From Rouxiella sp. WC2420 (GTDB lineage: Bacteria > Pseudomonadota > Gammaproteobacteria > Enterobacterales > Enterobacteriaceae), in NCBI RefSeq assembly GCF_041200025.1, contig NZ_CP165628.1:1798001-1862000 (forward strand): 64,000 nucleotides of DNA. The letters run 5' to 3'. Below the pieces are notes generated by a model that did no database searches, was not told where the DNA came from, and saw nothing but the letters and a program-made list of their open reading frames with translations. A program made the position numbers and the translations under genes. Below are positions 17,613 to 26,876 of this stretch, piece by piece (the stretch's first letter is position 1; every line of letters starts with the position of its first letter).

Positions 17613-18008
17613 GAGGCCTCCTCTACTAAAAACAACAATAAGTTAAATGAATGTCACATCCCAATTCTGCATTCCGGTTTTAACGGGTCAGCGAGAACAT
17701 TCAGCGGCACCCTGAATTGTGGTTATGTGACAGCCCGAACCTTATTTTTAAAGAGCAGCACCCGAACCAGGCGAATTAACGTCAATACGGGTAAATATTA
17801 TGTAATGAGGTTTTCAGGATCAGATATCCGGGGCGGTATATGAACGATAAATTCAAAGTTAAAATGAGAGAGATAAATTAGCGGTGGAGGGGGATAAGCT
17901 TTGGGGTAAATAAAAGGAAGTGAAATATCTAATAAAGACGACTGTGGATTTATAGTTAATGATAGAGACATGCAGGGAAAATATTCGTGCATGTCTCTGT
18001 GACCATTA
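17613..18008. other. Non-coding gap with an 11-bp inverted repeat
   Basis: About 400 bp without a convincing gene; a 76-residue minus-strand frame is low-complexity and Pro-rich. Perfect arms 17964-17974 (AGAGACATGCA) and 17988-17998 (TGCATGTCTCT) lie just after the TraR-like gene stop and could terminate that operon, although no clear T-run follows. The remainder probably holds promoter sequence for the leftward genes. Confidence 0.5.
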
Positions 18009-18218
18009 TTAACGTCTTCGGCGTTCAAGTTTTTCCTGACATTCCGTGCAGGTGGTTATGCCCGGCAGTGCCAGCCGTCGCTTTTCAGGAATGGGCTTAC
18101 CGCATACACGACAATGGAATAATGATGGCATAGACCCTGACTTAAAACGACTCTGTTCAATCATCTCCTCCAGTCGTTGCTCATTAAATTCCTGATCGCG
18201 GTCGATCTCATCCGGCAT
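18009..18218 (-). CDS. traR: DksA/TraR-family C4 zinc-finger protein
   Basis: 69 residues. An acidic helical N-terminus (DQEFNEQRLEEMIEQ) precedes a C4 zinc finger, HCRVCGKPIPEKRR then TTCTECQEKLERR, the pattern of short TraR/DksA-like proteins on conjugative elements and phages. TraR binds RNA polymerase in the secondary channel and mimics DksA plus ppGpp. Start at 18218, 6 nt after a GGAGGG site; it overlaps the upstream gene by 11 bp. Confidence 0.85.
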   Translation of the reverse strand: MPDEIDRDQEFNEQRLEEMIEQSRFKSGSMPSLFHCRVCGKPIPEKRRLALPGITTCTECQEKLERRRR

Positions 18219-18795
18219 GTGCGGCCCTCCGGTCTGACGCCTCCCGCTCGCAAAGTGCGATACGCTTCCAGACGATGGTCAGTGACAATCCTTCGACTTT
18301 CGCCAGCAGGGTTTGCGTTACCTGCATCATGGCGTCCAGCGCATCGGTTGATTCCAGACTGGCCACCCGGCATTGTTGCCATTGCAGCCAGATGGCCACA
18401 TCCGTATCTTCGTCCGGCTCTGGCGTCCGGCCATAAGGCACACGGACGCCCAGTAACCGGCGGCGAAGGCAAACTTCGTTGGAGGTGAGGCCAAAATACT
18501 TGTTGAGAAGTGCAATTGAACCACCCAGCCGGATGGCGTCGTTGATACGCTGTTGCTGCAGAACCTCCTCATGGGATTTTGCCAGAAGGAGGCGTAACGC
18601 GTCATGATGAACCGTCACAGCCAAAAACTGCGCAGACTCACGACTGATGATAAACAGCTCGTCTAGCGACAACTGGTTGAGGGCATTCATTTCGTCGAAA
18701 GTGAATCCTAGCGATTCACAGTAACGAATGTTGCCATCCTTTAATGCATGCAGGGCATCGGTTAATACGGCGTAATTCAGTGATGGGATAATCAT
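18208..18795 (-). CDS. DUF2857-like ICE accessory protein
   Basis: About 195 residues from the ATG at 18795, preceded by GGGAGAAA; the frame is open to 18849. It is soluble and helical, with a recognisable block (LGFTFDEMNALNQLSLDEL then FGLTSNEVCLRRRLLG) resembling DUF2857, a family found next to AlpA and TraR-like genes in integrative elements. The late FGLTSNEV/RR segment may be a helix-turn-helix. A regulatory role is a guess from context. Confidence 0.7.
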   Translation of the reverse strand: MIIPSLNYAVLTDALHALKDGNIRYCESLGFTFDEMNALNQLSLDELFIISRESAQFLAVTVHHDALRLLLAKSHEEVLQQQRINDAIRLGGSIALLNKYFGLTSNEVCLRRRLLGVRVPYGRTPEPDEDTDVAIWLQWQQCRVASLESTDALDAMMQVTQTLLAKVEGLSLTIVWKRIALCEREASDRRAAHAG

Positions 18796-18809
18796 GGTGT
18801 TTTCTCCCT

Positions 18810-19004
18810 TCAGCCTATTGAGCGGCGGACTAATTTGATATTGATCCATTCGTCAATTTCCGATTCGAGCCAGGCGACACTGGCCGGACCAATCTTGATT
18901 GAGCGGGGGAAGGTGCCGTCTTTCATATACAGATAGATTTGAGAGCGCTTCAGGCCAGTTTTTTCTTCAACCTGTTTCAGACGTAATAACTGATGAGATG
19001 TCAC
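18810..19004 (-). CDS. alpA: AlpA-family transcriptional regulator / excisionase-like protein
   Basis: 64 residues from a GTG at 19004 placed 6 nt after AGGAG; the upstream extension to 19058 lacks such a site. The sequence RLKQVEEKTGLKRSQIYLYM then FPRSIKIGPASVAWLESEIDEWI is a classic AlpA/MerR-type winged HTH. AlpA proteins in P4-like islands control integrase or excision. There is no other obvious excisionase near the integrase 27 kb away, so this is the best candidate directionality factor. Confidence 0.88.
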   Translation of the reverse strand: MTSHQLLRLKQVEEKTGLKRSQIYLYMKDGTFPRSIKIGPASVAWLESEIDEWINIKLVRRSIG

Positions 19005-19142
19005 GGTATTCTCCTGTGGCAGATATAGCGCTAGCCGGGAGAACACACGACAACACAAAATAGTGGTGTGGAGAAAGCTGATGAGCCCGTATTACGGAAA
19101 ATACAATCCTTAATACGGGTTTTCATAGAGAAGGGCATCATC

Positions 19143-20069
19143 TTACTTTTGTGTTGGTAGGGAAGGGGGCGAGCCGCGCTCAAGCGCAGTCTTCAGTGTG
19201 TCGCCACTGAATCGATCGGTAATGCCTTCCTCAGATGCCCATTGTTCAAAAATGGACAATAGTTTATACGGTTGCATGATTAACGGACTGATAGTTTCAT
19301 TATTTTTGCAGGCAAGCCAGAAGAGGCGTGATAGAGGGGTGGATATCCGAGTTGGAGACGGTTGAAGTATTTCTTTTTCGATCGGTTTGTTGATCAACTT
19401 ATCAAGTTCACTTTTTCTGAGGACAAAGCATGCATCGCTCGGTAATTCATGCATAGGAAAATAATGTTTATGCGAATCTTTCTTTGTAGCGTTTAGTATT
19501 ATATCTTCGTAATCATCTGATGAAATATCTTTAGGTGGCCTTTTTACGTGTCGTTCGATTCTTTCATGCCACGTCATCTTTTCGAAAAGTTGAAACGTTT
19601 CCCCCAATAAACAAACGGTAATGCCATAATTATATGACTTTGCTCCTGTTACAGGTGATGGTATCTTTAATGAATGTGCAAGTAAACGCTGTATAAGGAC
19701 ATATTCATAGCCGAGCAATGTTGTGTCAATGACTCTTTGTACAGGGTAGATATATCTTCCTTCAGTACTGAAAGTTAAATTGTTTTCGCTGACAAAGGAA
19801 CTTTCGGCAAGCATGAATGATTTCATCGTTGACGAACTTTTTATTGGTCTTAGCTTTAATTTATGATTTCGTGATTTAATTTTCCTCAATGTTATTGGGG
19901 ATTGAAAATATATTGAAAACCGAATTTTCCCTTGCAGAGCAAATCGATAAAAATCACTTTTTCTTATTTTACACCCATTCAATCCATTGAGAAGTCTTAC
20001 CGCCTCCCTGATAGTTATCCAGTCTGGAATTCCATCTCTAATGTTTAGGTAAGTTGGATTGTCTGACAT
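19143..20069 (-). CDS. Island-associated hypothetical protein with N-terminal HTH-like segment
   Basis: 308 residues from the ATG at 20069, preceded by GGAG; the frame runs open to 20216 in an AT-rich leader that is probably not translated. The N-terminus (WITIREAVRLLNGL, then IRKSDFYRFALQGKIRFSIYF) looks like an excisionase/MerR-type DNA-binding segment. The rest is charged and uncharacterised. Similar proteins occur in P4-type islands. Base composition is more AT-rich than the T4SS genes, hinting at separate acquisition. Function unknown. Confidence 0.65.
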   Translation of the reverse strand: MSDNPTYLNIRDGIPDWITIREAVRLLNGLNGCKIRKSDFYRFALQGKIRFSIYFQSPITLRKIKSRNHKLKLRPIKSSSTMKSFMLAESSFVSENNLTFSTEGRYIYPVQRVIDTTLLGYEYVLIQRLLAHSLKIPSPVTGAKSYNYGITVCLLGETFQLFEKMTWHERIERHVKRPPKDISSDDYEDIILNATKKDSHKHYFPMHELPSDACFVLRKSELDKLINKPIEKEILQPSPTRISTPLSRLFWLACKNNETISPLIMQPYKLLSIFEQWASEEGITDRFSGDTLKTALERGSPPSLPTQK

Positions 20070-20234
20070 AATACATCTCCTTTCACACAATGATGTTGCT
20101 GATGAATTTCGCTGTGTTTTTGAAAGATGTTTAAAATTCTGATTGATATGAAATAGATTAGAATGATATAGGCTGATTTTATAAAATAAAAAATAACCTG
20201 TTTTTGGTTGTGACATTTTTCAAAGAGGTAAAAT

Positions 20235-20272
20235 AAAATGGCTCAGTGATTTGGTGTTCACTGAGCCATTTT
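20235..20272. terminator. Strong bidirectional terminator
   Basis: Perfect 15-bp arms 20235-20249 and 20258-20272 (core ATGGCTCAGTGA / TCACTGAGCCAT) with an 8-nt loop, flanked by A-run and T-run so that it works in both directions. It separates the MFS gene (stop at 20290, leftward) from the upstream region of the 19143-20069 gene. Confidence 0.85.
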
Positions 20273-20289
20273 AAATGCTATGTGTACTA

Positions 20290-21483
20290 TCATGAGTAAT
20301 CGGAGGTGGTGCGTCTTTTATTCGAATTTATTTGTAATAACATCCACAAAATACCAACGATTACCACTCCGCCTCCAACCCAAGTAGGGCTTGTAAGACC
20401 AGTAACATCCAGTGCTACACCCCCCAATAGCGACCCTAATGCAATTCCTCCGTTAAAACCGGCAATATTCAGTCCTGCTGCCACAGCTGGAGCTTCAGGT
20501 GCATGTATGTGAGATAGCCCTATCACTCTTGCTTGCATTGAGGGGACCGCTGCGTATGTCAATGCTCCAAGCAACCCAATAAACAGTGCCATTAACATTA
20601 AGGATGAGACAGAGAACCACATAGCAAAGAGGACGATTGCCAGACCAATAAGAATTGTCATCACGGCACGGTCTGCACCTTGCTTGTCAGTCAGGCGACC
20701 ACCCCAGACATTCCCGATAGCGGCCATCACGCCGTAGACCAACATAAGCAAACTACTCGTACGCTCGTCTACATGCGTTACCTGAAGTAGAATCGGGGAA
20801 ATATACGTATACAGGGCAAAAGATCCTGCATAGGCCAAAACTGTAATTCCTGCTCCCGCAAGCAGTAGTGGGTTGAACATGGCTTTTAAACCGTCCATGG
20901 CATTTGCTTGCAAGGAGGGATCATTTTGATCCGTGGGCATCAGCATTGCCAATCCAATGAAACCGATCGCTCCACTTGCCGTTACTGCCATGAATATAGA
21001 CTGCCAACTCAACAGACTACCGATGTAGGTACCAAGTGGTACGCCTAATGCCAACGCAATTGTAAGACCGCCAAAAACGACCGAAACAGCGGCGCCAGCA
21101 CGATGTCGCCCAGCCAGTTGGGTTGCCACACTTGAAGCAACAGCAAGAAACACTCCGTGCCCTAAACCGGAAGCAAATCGTGCAATCAACATAGGCGTTA
21201 GGGACTCAGACGCACTGACGATACCATTGCCAACTGTGAACAGGCCCATAGCAACAAGTAATAATCTTTTACGAGGCCATCGTGTTGCCAACGCAGTTAA
21301 TCCCGGAGCACCAATTACGGCACCGAGGGCGTAGGCTGTCACCGCTGTACCTACATGACTGACACTGACGTTGAGATCAACTGATATCCTGGAAACTAAG
21401 CCGATCGTGACAAATTCAGTGAATCCCAAAGCAAAAGCGCAGAGTGCAAAGACATATATAACAAAAGGCATGCGTTCTTTCAT
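20290..21483 (-). CDS. DHA1-type MFS drug/sugar efflux transporter
   Basis: 397 residues with about 12 hydrophobic helices. MFS markers include a motif-A region (GLTALATRWPRKRLLLVAMG after helix 2) and GSLLSWQSIF. It resembles the AraJ/YdhP/NepI branch of proton-driven exporters. It lies 3 bp downstream of a DJ-1/PfpI gene and next to a divergent LysR gene, a common module for stress- or electrophile-responsive efflux. Substrate unknown. Confidence 0.88.
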   Translation of the reverse strand: MKERMPFVIYVFALCAFALGFTEFVTIGLVSRISVDLNVSVSHVGTAVTAYALGAVIGAPGLTALATRWPRKRLLLVAMGLFTVGNGIVSASESLTPMLIARFASGLGHGVFLAVASSVATQLAGRHRAGAAVSVVFGGLTIALALGVPLGTYIGSLLSWQSIFMAVTASGAIGFIGLAMLMPTDQNDPSLQANAMDGLKAMFNPLLLAGAGITVLAYAGSFALYTYISPILLQVTHVDERTSSLLMLVYGVMAAIGNVWGGRLTDKQGADRAVMTILIGLAIVLFAMWFSVSSLMLMALFIGLLGALTYAAVPSMQARVIGLSHIHAPEAPAVAAGLNIAGFNGGIALGSLLGGVALDVTGLTSPTWVGGGVVIVGILWMLLQINSNKRRTTSDYS

Positions 21484-21486
21484 AAC

Positions 21487-22191
21487 TCAGGCTCTTCTAT
21501 TTTCAATAGAAGCCAACAAAGGCAGCATTGCCTCAGCGACTCCTTTTGCGGAAGCGGGATTCTGTCCGGTCACTAATCTCTCGCTGACAATCACCTGTGG
21601 CTGAAAATTTGCGGCTGCAAGATGCTCAGCACCTCTTTGCTTCAGCGTGTCTTCAAGTAAGAATGGAACAATGTCGTACAACCCTACAGCACGTTCTTCA
21701 TCGTTGGTAAAAGCTGACACCTTTTTGCCCGCAACCAGATATTCATTATCGGAAAGCCGAATATTCACCAATCCGGCGGGGCCATGACAAACCGCAGCGA
21801 CAACGCCACCCTTTTCATAAATTCGTGATGAAACACCCGCCAACTCTATATTGTCAGGGAGATCCCACATCGTCGCATGCCCTCCTGCATAGAAGACGGC
21901 GTCATAGACGTCAGGATCAATCTGCGAGGGTTTTAATGTGGTTTTAGTTGCCTCGCGTAAGGAATCATTATTCCAAAAGGAGGCGTTAACCGGATCGCTG
22001 AGGTCTAAACCGTCAACATGTGTCTTGCCCCCCTTGGGACTCACGAAATCAATTTCATATCCTTCTTTTGTGAGTACATCGTAGGGATGAGACACCTCGG
22101 AAAGATAGAAACCACTGGGTGTGGCATCTTTACTCTCGGCTTGACCTTTACGGTCATGGCTGGTCAATACAAACAGAATACGTTTAGGCAT
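21487..22191 (-). CDS. DJ-1/PfpI-family (Hsp31-like) type 1 glutamine amidotransferase fold protein
   Basis: 234 residues from the ATG at 22191 (MPKRILFVLTSHDRK), preceded by GAGGAAG; the upstream in-frame extension would enter the divergent promoter. The nucleophile elbow is VAAVCHGPAGLVN (Cys of AVCHG), with YDAVFYAGGHATMWD and the early glutamate region consistent with Hsp31/YajL-type proteins. These act as glyoxalases, chaperones or amidases. Forms an operon with the MFS gene. Confidence 0.88.
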   Translation of the reverse strand: MPKRILFVLTSHDRKGQAESKDATPSGFYLSEVSHPYDVLTKEGYEIDFVSPKGGKTHVDGLDLSDPVNASFWNNDSLREATKTTLKPSQIDPDVYDAVFYAGGHATMWDLPDNIELAGVSSRIYEKGGVVAAVCHGPAGLVNIRLSDNEYLVAGKKVSAFTNDEERAVGLYDIVPFLLEDTLKQRGAEHLAAANFQPQVIVSERLVTGQNPASAKGVAEAMLPLLASIENRRA

Positions 22192-22333
22192 TTTAACTTC
22201 CTCTATATTGGGGGACTTAAAGCAAAATTCTTCTGACTGCATGCTACATAACAGACTTGTCATATTGAGTCTTATTGTGGAACAATCTATTTATCCTTTA
22301 AATAGACCTAAACGGACAAACACTTACCCCAAA
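22192..22333. promoter_or_regulatory. Divergent DJ-1/LysR promoter region
   Basis: 142 bp between the DJ-1/MFS operon and the lysR gene. LysR regulators normally bind such shared regions, autoregulating while controlling the divergent operon. The sequence is AT-rich; I cannot point to one unambiguous T-N11-A box. Confidence 0.5.
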
Positions 22334-23251
22334 ATGAACAAAATAAACTTGAGAAATGACGACCTTGAAGTGTTTTTACACGTCGTCGACAGAAACAATT
22401 TCTCTGCCGCAGCACGAGACCTACAGATACTCCCCAAGATGGTGAGCAAGCAGATAGCCAGGCTGGAAACTGCACTTGGCACTACACTTTTTGAAAGAAA
22501 CACCCGTAATCTACGTATTACAGACGAGGGCAGAGCTATAGCTGAGAGGGCTCGCGTAGCGTTGGCCGTTCTGGATGAGATGAAGGAACTTTCCCGAGGG
22601 GATAGTAAGGAGTTAAGCGGAAATATTCGTTTGACTGCACCCGCACCGTTTGGCCGAAAATATGTTGCTCCTGCGATCGCTGCATTCTGCCAAGTACATC
22701 CGAGGGTGGGCTTTGATTTAAGGTTATCTGACCAAATCCAGGATCTTTACAGTGGTGATTTCGATCTGGCTATTCGTATGGGGGATCTGGCTGATTCTCG
22801 ACTTCTGGCCAGAAAAATAGCAAATAATAGACGTATTCTCATCGCATCGTCCGAATATCTGAAGAATCATCCACCCATTGAGCGACCAGAAGATCTTTTA
22901 AATCACAACTGCTTAGTATTCGCTTACCCGGGTTTTTTACACAATTCATGGACGTTACGTAAAGCCGGTCATGAAAGAAGCATCAGCGTTACTGGCAACC
23001 TTATCAGTGACAACGGAGATGTATTGCATGCCTGGAGTTTGGCGGGGCTTGGCATATCTCTTCGCGAAACTTGGGATATTCATGATGAATTGAGGGCTGG
23101 GAAACTTTGCCGAGTTCTGCCTGATTGGGAAGCAAACACATCTCAGATCAGTGTTGTCCGGGCGCGGCGAGAACCTATACCCCGTAGGCTAAGTGTATTT
23201 ATCGATTTCATGACTGAAAAATGGAAACGGGCACCATGGGATGATGATTAA
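22334..23251 (+). CDS. LysR-family transcriptional regulator
   Basis: About 305 residues from the ATG at 22334 (MNKINLRNDDLEVFLHVVDR); the frame is open to 22208 but the N-terminal HTH homology begins here. The HTH is NFSAAARDLQILPKMVSKQIARLE; the effector domain begins GNIRLTAPAPFGRKYVAPAI. It is of the DhcR/DmlR-like LysR group. Divergent from the DJ-1/MFS operon, which it likely controls. Confidence 0.9.
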   Translation: MNKINLRNDDLEVFLHVVDRNNFSAAARDLQILPKMVSKQIARLETALGTTLFERNTRNLRITDEGRAIAERARVALAVLDEMKELSRGDSKELSGNIRLTAPAPFGRKYVAPAIAAFCQVHPRVGFDLRLSDQIQDLYSGDFDLAIRMGDLADSRLLARKIANNRRILIASSEYLKNHPPIERPEDLLNHNCLVFAYPGFLHNSWTLRKAGHERSISVTGNLISDNGDVLHAWSLAGLGISLRETWDIHDELRAGKLCRVLPDWEANTSQISVVRARREPIPRRLSVFIDFMTEKWKRAPWDDD

Positions 23252-23677
23252 TGTTCCGAAAGGTAGTCCGAACCGGTCTAACAGAAGCTAACCGCTTCGC
23301 TGACCAACGGAATTTGTGATAACTCTATTTGAGTTGAGTTTGTCAACGTTAATAGATAAAAATACAATGATTGTTTAGCCAATTTAAAGATTTAGCGACT
23401 ATCAATCCCCAGAGTATATTATAGAAAATAACACGCCAATCCGAACCTTATGGCATGCGTGAAACCTTAATGCTAATCAGATATAACACACATAAAATAT
23501 AATAATATCAATGTGTTATATTGCTATACGCTATCCTTACCCTATAAGATCCTTTAATTGTTAAAATAAGTTAATATGTGTAGAAGCATTAACGAAACAT
23601 GTTTATAACATAATACTGTGCAGGCTTTCGATTTTATGTCGTAATCGGAGAGCTTCAAGCTCTTAAGGGTGCGCAGT
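23252..23677. other. AT-rich intergenic region with an inverted repeat
   Basis: About 425 bp with no supportable gene. Arms ATATAACACA (23481-23490) and TGTGTTATAT (23512-23521) form a perfect 10-bp inverted repeat with a 21-nt spacer, some 150 bp upstream of the next lysR gene. It could be an operator. The surrounding sequence is very AT-rich. Confidence 0.5.
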
Positions 23678-24580
23678 ATGAGCTATCTGGTTCAGTTACG
23701 AAGTTTTGTTGAAGTATACAAAGCTGGTTCGATTTCAAAAGCGGCAATGCGGTTGGGCATAAGCCAGCCTGCAATGTCTGCCCACATTCATTCACTTGAG
23801 GCTTTTACCGGGTGCGTTCTCTTTACTCGTCGTTCACATGGTGTGGTGGCTACAGTGGATGGGGAGGAATTGGCGAGATTGGTGGCTTCAGATTTAGAAA
23901 CGATTGAACTGAAGTTGTCGATGCTTAGATCACGTACAAGAAAATCCTCGGGGACAGTATCTTTCATCGGGCCAGCAGAATTAATGTGGTCAAAATTACC
24001 GTACTTGGTGAAAATATTATTCAATGAAGGTATTAAATTTAAAGTTTTGACAGGAAATAGGAAGCGCATATACAGCTGTCTTCTGGACGGAAGTTGTCAA
24101 CTAGGTTTCACAACTTCTATGCCGGATAAACAAAAATTTGGATATGCTGAAATTGGAATGGAAAAGTTAATAGTTGTGGTAGCGTCACTCATAGCAGACA
24201 ACTTCAAAGAAAACGAGGACGTAATTGATACGCTGTCGAAGCTTCCTCTAATAGCTTACGATGAACAGTTACCCTTGATAAGGGAGGTTTTCCAGGATTC
24301 TTCGCGATTTTTTGCACTGCTTCGTCCGTCTATTACTGTACCGGATTTGCGGATTTTAGAAAGAATGATCCGAGAAAATATTGGTTGGACTGTGATGCCT
24401 GAGTATTTATGCGCCCAAAGCATAGCAGGAGGTCAGATCGTTGAAGTCAATGTCCATGAGAGACTCCCCATAAATTCAATCTATTTGGTATGGATTGATA
24501 GCTCATTACGTAACCCACTCGTTTCAGGAATCAGAGACAGAATTCTCGAACTATCAAAAAATAGCGGATTTATGGTATGA
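23678..24580 (+). CDS. LysR-family transcriptional regulator (CynR/Cbl-like)
   Basis: 300 residues from the ATG at 23678 after AAGGG; a GTG 9 bp upstream is an alternative. The HTH is LRSFVEVYKAGSISKAAMRL then ISQPAMSAHIHSLE, followed by a substrate-binding domain that diverges from better-known members. It converges on the polysaccharide-deacetylase/HAD/DJ-1/cupin operon and is the obvious candidate regulator, though it is not divergent as is typical of LysR genes. Confidence 0.88.
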   Translation: MSYLVQLRSFVEVYKAGSISKAAMRLGISQPAMSAHIHSLEAFTGCVLFTRRSHGVVATVDGEELARLVASDLETIELKLSMLRSRTRKSSGTVSFIGPAELMWSKLPYLVKILFNEGIKFKVLTGNRKRIYSCLLDGSCQLGFTTSMPDKQKFGYAEIGMEKLIVVVASLIADNFKENEDVIDTLSKLPLIAYDEQLPLIREVFQDSSRFFALLRPSITVPDLRILERMIRENIGWTVMPEYLCAQSIAGGQIVEVNVHERLPINSIYLVWIDSSLRNPLVSGIRDRILELSKNSGFMV

Positions 24581-24593
24581 GATACATAAAACA

Positions 24594-24612
24594 GGCAGCC
24601 TTATCGGCTGCC
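24594..24612. terminator. Bidirectional terminator between convergent genes
   Basis: GGCAGCC (24594-24600) and GGCTGCC (24606-24612) form a 7-bp stem with a 5-nt loop; A-rich sequence lies to the left and T-rich to the right. It separates the rightward lysR gene from the leftward deacetylase gene. Confidence 0.7.
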
Positions 24613-24618
24613 GTGTCA

Positions 24619-25500
24619 TTATTTTATCCGTGGCGATCGCTTGGCAAAGTCATCTGCAATGTCATTCAATTTTAGGAATTTCACCCCTGGATGACCAAGC
24701 ATATGAGTTAAGAGGCGTTCGAGCATCATTAATACGTGCGGGCGTCCAGATACGTCCGGGTGAATCGTGAAAGTAAAGATCGCATATTCATGCTCACGGT
24801 AGACCCAATCGAATTGATCCCTCCACAACTGTTCGATGTCCCTGGGATTCATGAAACCTTGGCTGTTGGGTTTTGTTTTCATGAACATGAAAGGAGGAAT
24901 ATCGTCGATTGTCCAACTGGCGGGTAATTCAATAAGGTCCGTCTCTTCTCCGCGTACCAGCGGTTTCATCCATTCGGTCGGTGTCTTGGAATAATCTATC
25001 TTGGTCCAGGAATCACCTTTCCTGACATAATAAGGCTGATGATCATGATGCATTAGTGAATGGTCATATTTGATGCCATTTTCTAATAGAAGATCTGTGG
25101 TTACAGGAGAAAATTCCCACCATGGAGCGACATACCCAGTAGGTCTCTTCCCTGTTAATTTTGTGACCATGTCAATGCCTTTTAGAAGGACTTCTCTTTC
25201 TTGGTCAGGTGACATAGATATTGGGTTTTCATGACTGTAATTATGAACCCCTACCTCATGTCCAGCATTGACAACTGCTTCCATTTGCCGAGGAAAGGTT
25301 TCAATGGAATGACCAGGCATAAACCAGGTGGTGGGGATATTAAACTGGTCAAATAGATTCAGAAGACGTGGAGTTCCTACTTCGCCAGCGAACATACCGC
25401 GAGATATATCGCTTGGAGAATCTTCTCCCCCATAAGAAGATAGCCAGCCTGCAACGGCATCTACACCCACTCCAAAACCACATAGTATTTCTTTCGCCAT
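24619..25500 (-). CDS. Polysaccharide-deacetylase-fold hydrolase (CE4/cyclic-imide-hydrolase-like)
   Basis: 293 residues, start ATG after GGAG. NodB-type fold with metal ligands in the GVDAVA segment (Asp) and HNYSHE (H-x3-H). Full-length similarity is to the cytoplasmic PgdA/HP0310 and cyclic imide hydrolase/PuuE allantoinase-like group: no signal peptide, [20 protein letters not shown] and YVAPWWEFS. It may hydrolyse a cyclic imide or amide rather than peptidoglycan. Last gene of the cupin/DJ-1/HAD operon. Confidence 0.8.
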   Translation of the reverse strand: MAKEILCGFGVGVDAVAGWLSSYGGEDSPSDISRGMFAGEVGTPRLLNLFDQFNIPTTWFMPGHSIETFPRQMEAVVNAGHEVGVHNYSHENPISMSPDQEREVLLKGIDMVTKLTGKRPTGYVAPWWEFSPVTTDLLLENGIKYDHSLMHHDHQPYYVRKGDSWTKIDYSKTPTEWMKPLVRGEETDLIELPASWTIDDIPPFMFMKTKPNSQGFMNPRDIEQLWRDQFDWVYREHEYAIFTFTIHPDVSGRPHVLMMLERLLTHMLGHPGVKFLKLNDIADDFAKRSPRIK

Positions 25501-25543
25501 GAGTTATTACTCCTCATACAGAAAAAATTGAAATAATATTAAG

Positions 25544-26275
25544 TTAAGAGGGTTTCTTGACTAATTTCAAGAGAGCCTCGGTATCTAATTCATTAATTCC
25601 TTTTTGAATGGCCATTAATTTATGCTCAGGTATGTTATATCCCCAATTAGCCCAAAATGATTGAATGCCATGATCTAATGCATCAATAACATTTTGGATA
25701 TTGTCATCAATAAATAGAATATCCTCGTTTTTATCGAAGGCTATTGATTTTAGCAAAGTAAGAGTCTTATTTTTGTCGGTCATCCTCCCATATATTTTAT
25801 TCGCGGGTATGTTTAAACCATATTTACTTAGAATGAATGATATAGACTCTTCATCCTTTCCTGATACAATATAGACATCATTAGATGTTTCAAATAAATT
25901 TGGAACATCTAATAGCGGACGGTGTAGTTCAGCCCAAAAACCAGGGTAGATACTTCTTGCCAGCTTTCTATACTGGATAAACTTATCCCTGAATATTTTC
26001 TTATCTTCAGTTGGAATTGATTCATATATAGCAGTGAATCTGTCATTATCTATAGCTTCATTACCAAATTCAGTGAATGAGGCAATAAAGTGACCGTCAT
26101 GGCGTACAAAATTCCTTAATTTCCTGAATCGTTTAGCCATCAGGCGTGGGATGTTTTGAAGTACATCTTGGTTAAAATCACTGAGAGGTCTGTCATGTAA
26201 TACATTCCATGTAATTAGCATGCATTCGTCTACTCCATCAACCACGACCCCGTCGAAATCCATTGCTATTAACAT
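25544..26275 (-). CDS. HAD-superfamily hydrolase
   Basis: 243 residues. HAD motif I is at the very start, MDFDGVVVDG (DxDG); motif II is VYIVSGKDEES; a distal acidic motif IV is ILFIDDNIQNV. Typical of HAD phosphatases with a helical cap. It starts 4 bp after the DJ-1 gene ends, so it is translationally coupled. The substrate cannot be read from sequence. Confidence 0.82.
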   Translation of the reverse strand: MLIAMDFDGVVVDGVDECMLITWNVLHDRPLSDFNQDVLQNIPRLMAKRFRKLRNFVRHDGHFIASFTEFGNEAIDNDRFTAIYESIPTEDKKIFRDKFIQYRKLARSIYPGFWAELHRPLLDVPNLFETSNDVYIVSGKDEESISFILSKYGLNIPANKIYGRMTDKNKTLTLLKSIAFDKNEDILFIDDNIQNVIDALDHGIQSFWANWGYNIPEHKLMAIQKGINELDTEALLKLVKKPS

Positions 26276-26279
26276 CGAA

Positions 26280-26855
26280 TTATACCACCACCGGTTCTTT
26301 AAGAGTTTCGCCGCGCTTCCATCTATCTATTGCATCGAATGTCTGACGCATAAATTTTCCACATTCGGCATAATAGGAGCAAGTTATGATATTCCCGTCG
26401 ACAACTACATCTGCTTCAATTACATTGGCGCCGGAATTAACCATATCGTCTTTCAGACCAACATAAGCGCAGGCGAGTTTGTCTCTTAGAATACCGGCAG
26501 AAATCATAATCCAGGGACCATGGCACAGCCCAGCCACAACTTTCCCCTGTATTACCATCTGCTTTAGAAAATCTTTAACTCTTTGATCTTGGCGAACTCT
26601 ATCAGGCGCTTCATGACCGCCAGTGAGAATAACAGCATCAAAATCAGTGGCGTTGAGTTGATCGAAATTAATATTGTCTTTGGATCTTTTATCCATAGGA
26701 ACAGTGATGCCATATTTCCCTGTCACTGCACTTCCATCCTTTGTTGCAATAGATATATCGTATCCTTCCTCTTTAGAACGATAGTAAGTATAAACTACAT
26801 CGTGATCCTGAAAACCCGGACCAGTGATTATCACTACTCGTGTCGGATTAGACAT
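26280..26855 (-). CDS. DJ-1/PfpI-family protein (protease/amidase-like)
   Basis: 191 residues, start after AAGGA. It has the DJ-1/PfpI fold with nucleophile Cys in VVAGLCHGPWIMIS and the early FDAVILTGGHEAPD strand, similar to PfpI/YhbO or isocyanide-hydratase-like proteins. Unlike the 21487-22191 paralogue it is shorter and lacks the Hsp31-type insert. It lies between the cupin gene (21 bp) and the HAD gene (4 bp) in one operon. Confidence 0.85.
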   Translation of the reverse strand: MSNPTRVVIITGPGFQDHDVVYTYYRSKEEGYDISIATKDGSAVTGKYGITVPMDKRSKDNINFDQLNATDFDAVILTGGHEAPDRVRQDQRVKDFLKQMVIQGKVVAGLCHGPWIMISAGILRDKLACAYVGLKDDMVNSGANVIEADVVVDGNIITCSYYAECGKFMRQTFDAIDRWKRGETLKEPVVV

Positions 26856-26876
26856 GTTATTTTCCTTCTTATTGTG

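Noticed and set aside
17798..18028. 76-residue minus-strand frame
   Set aside because: Pro/Ser/Ile-rich, overlaps the TraR stop and lacks any family pattern.
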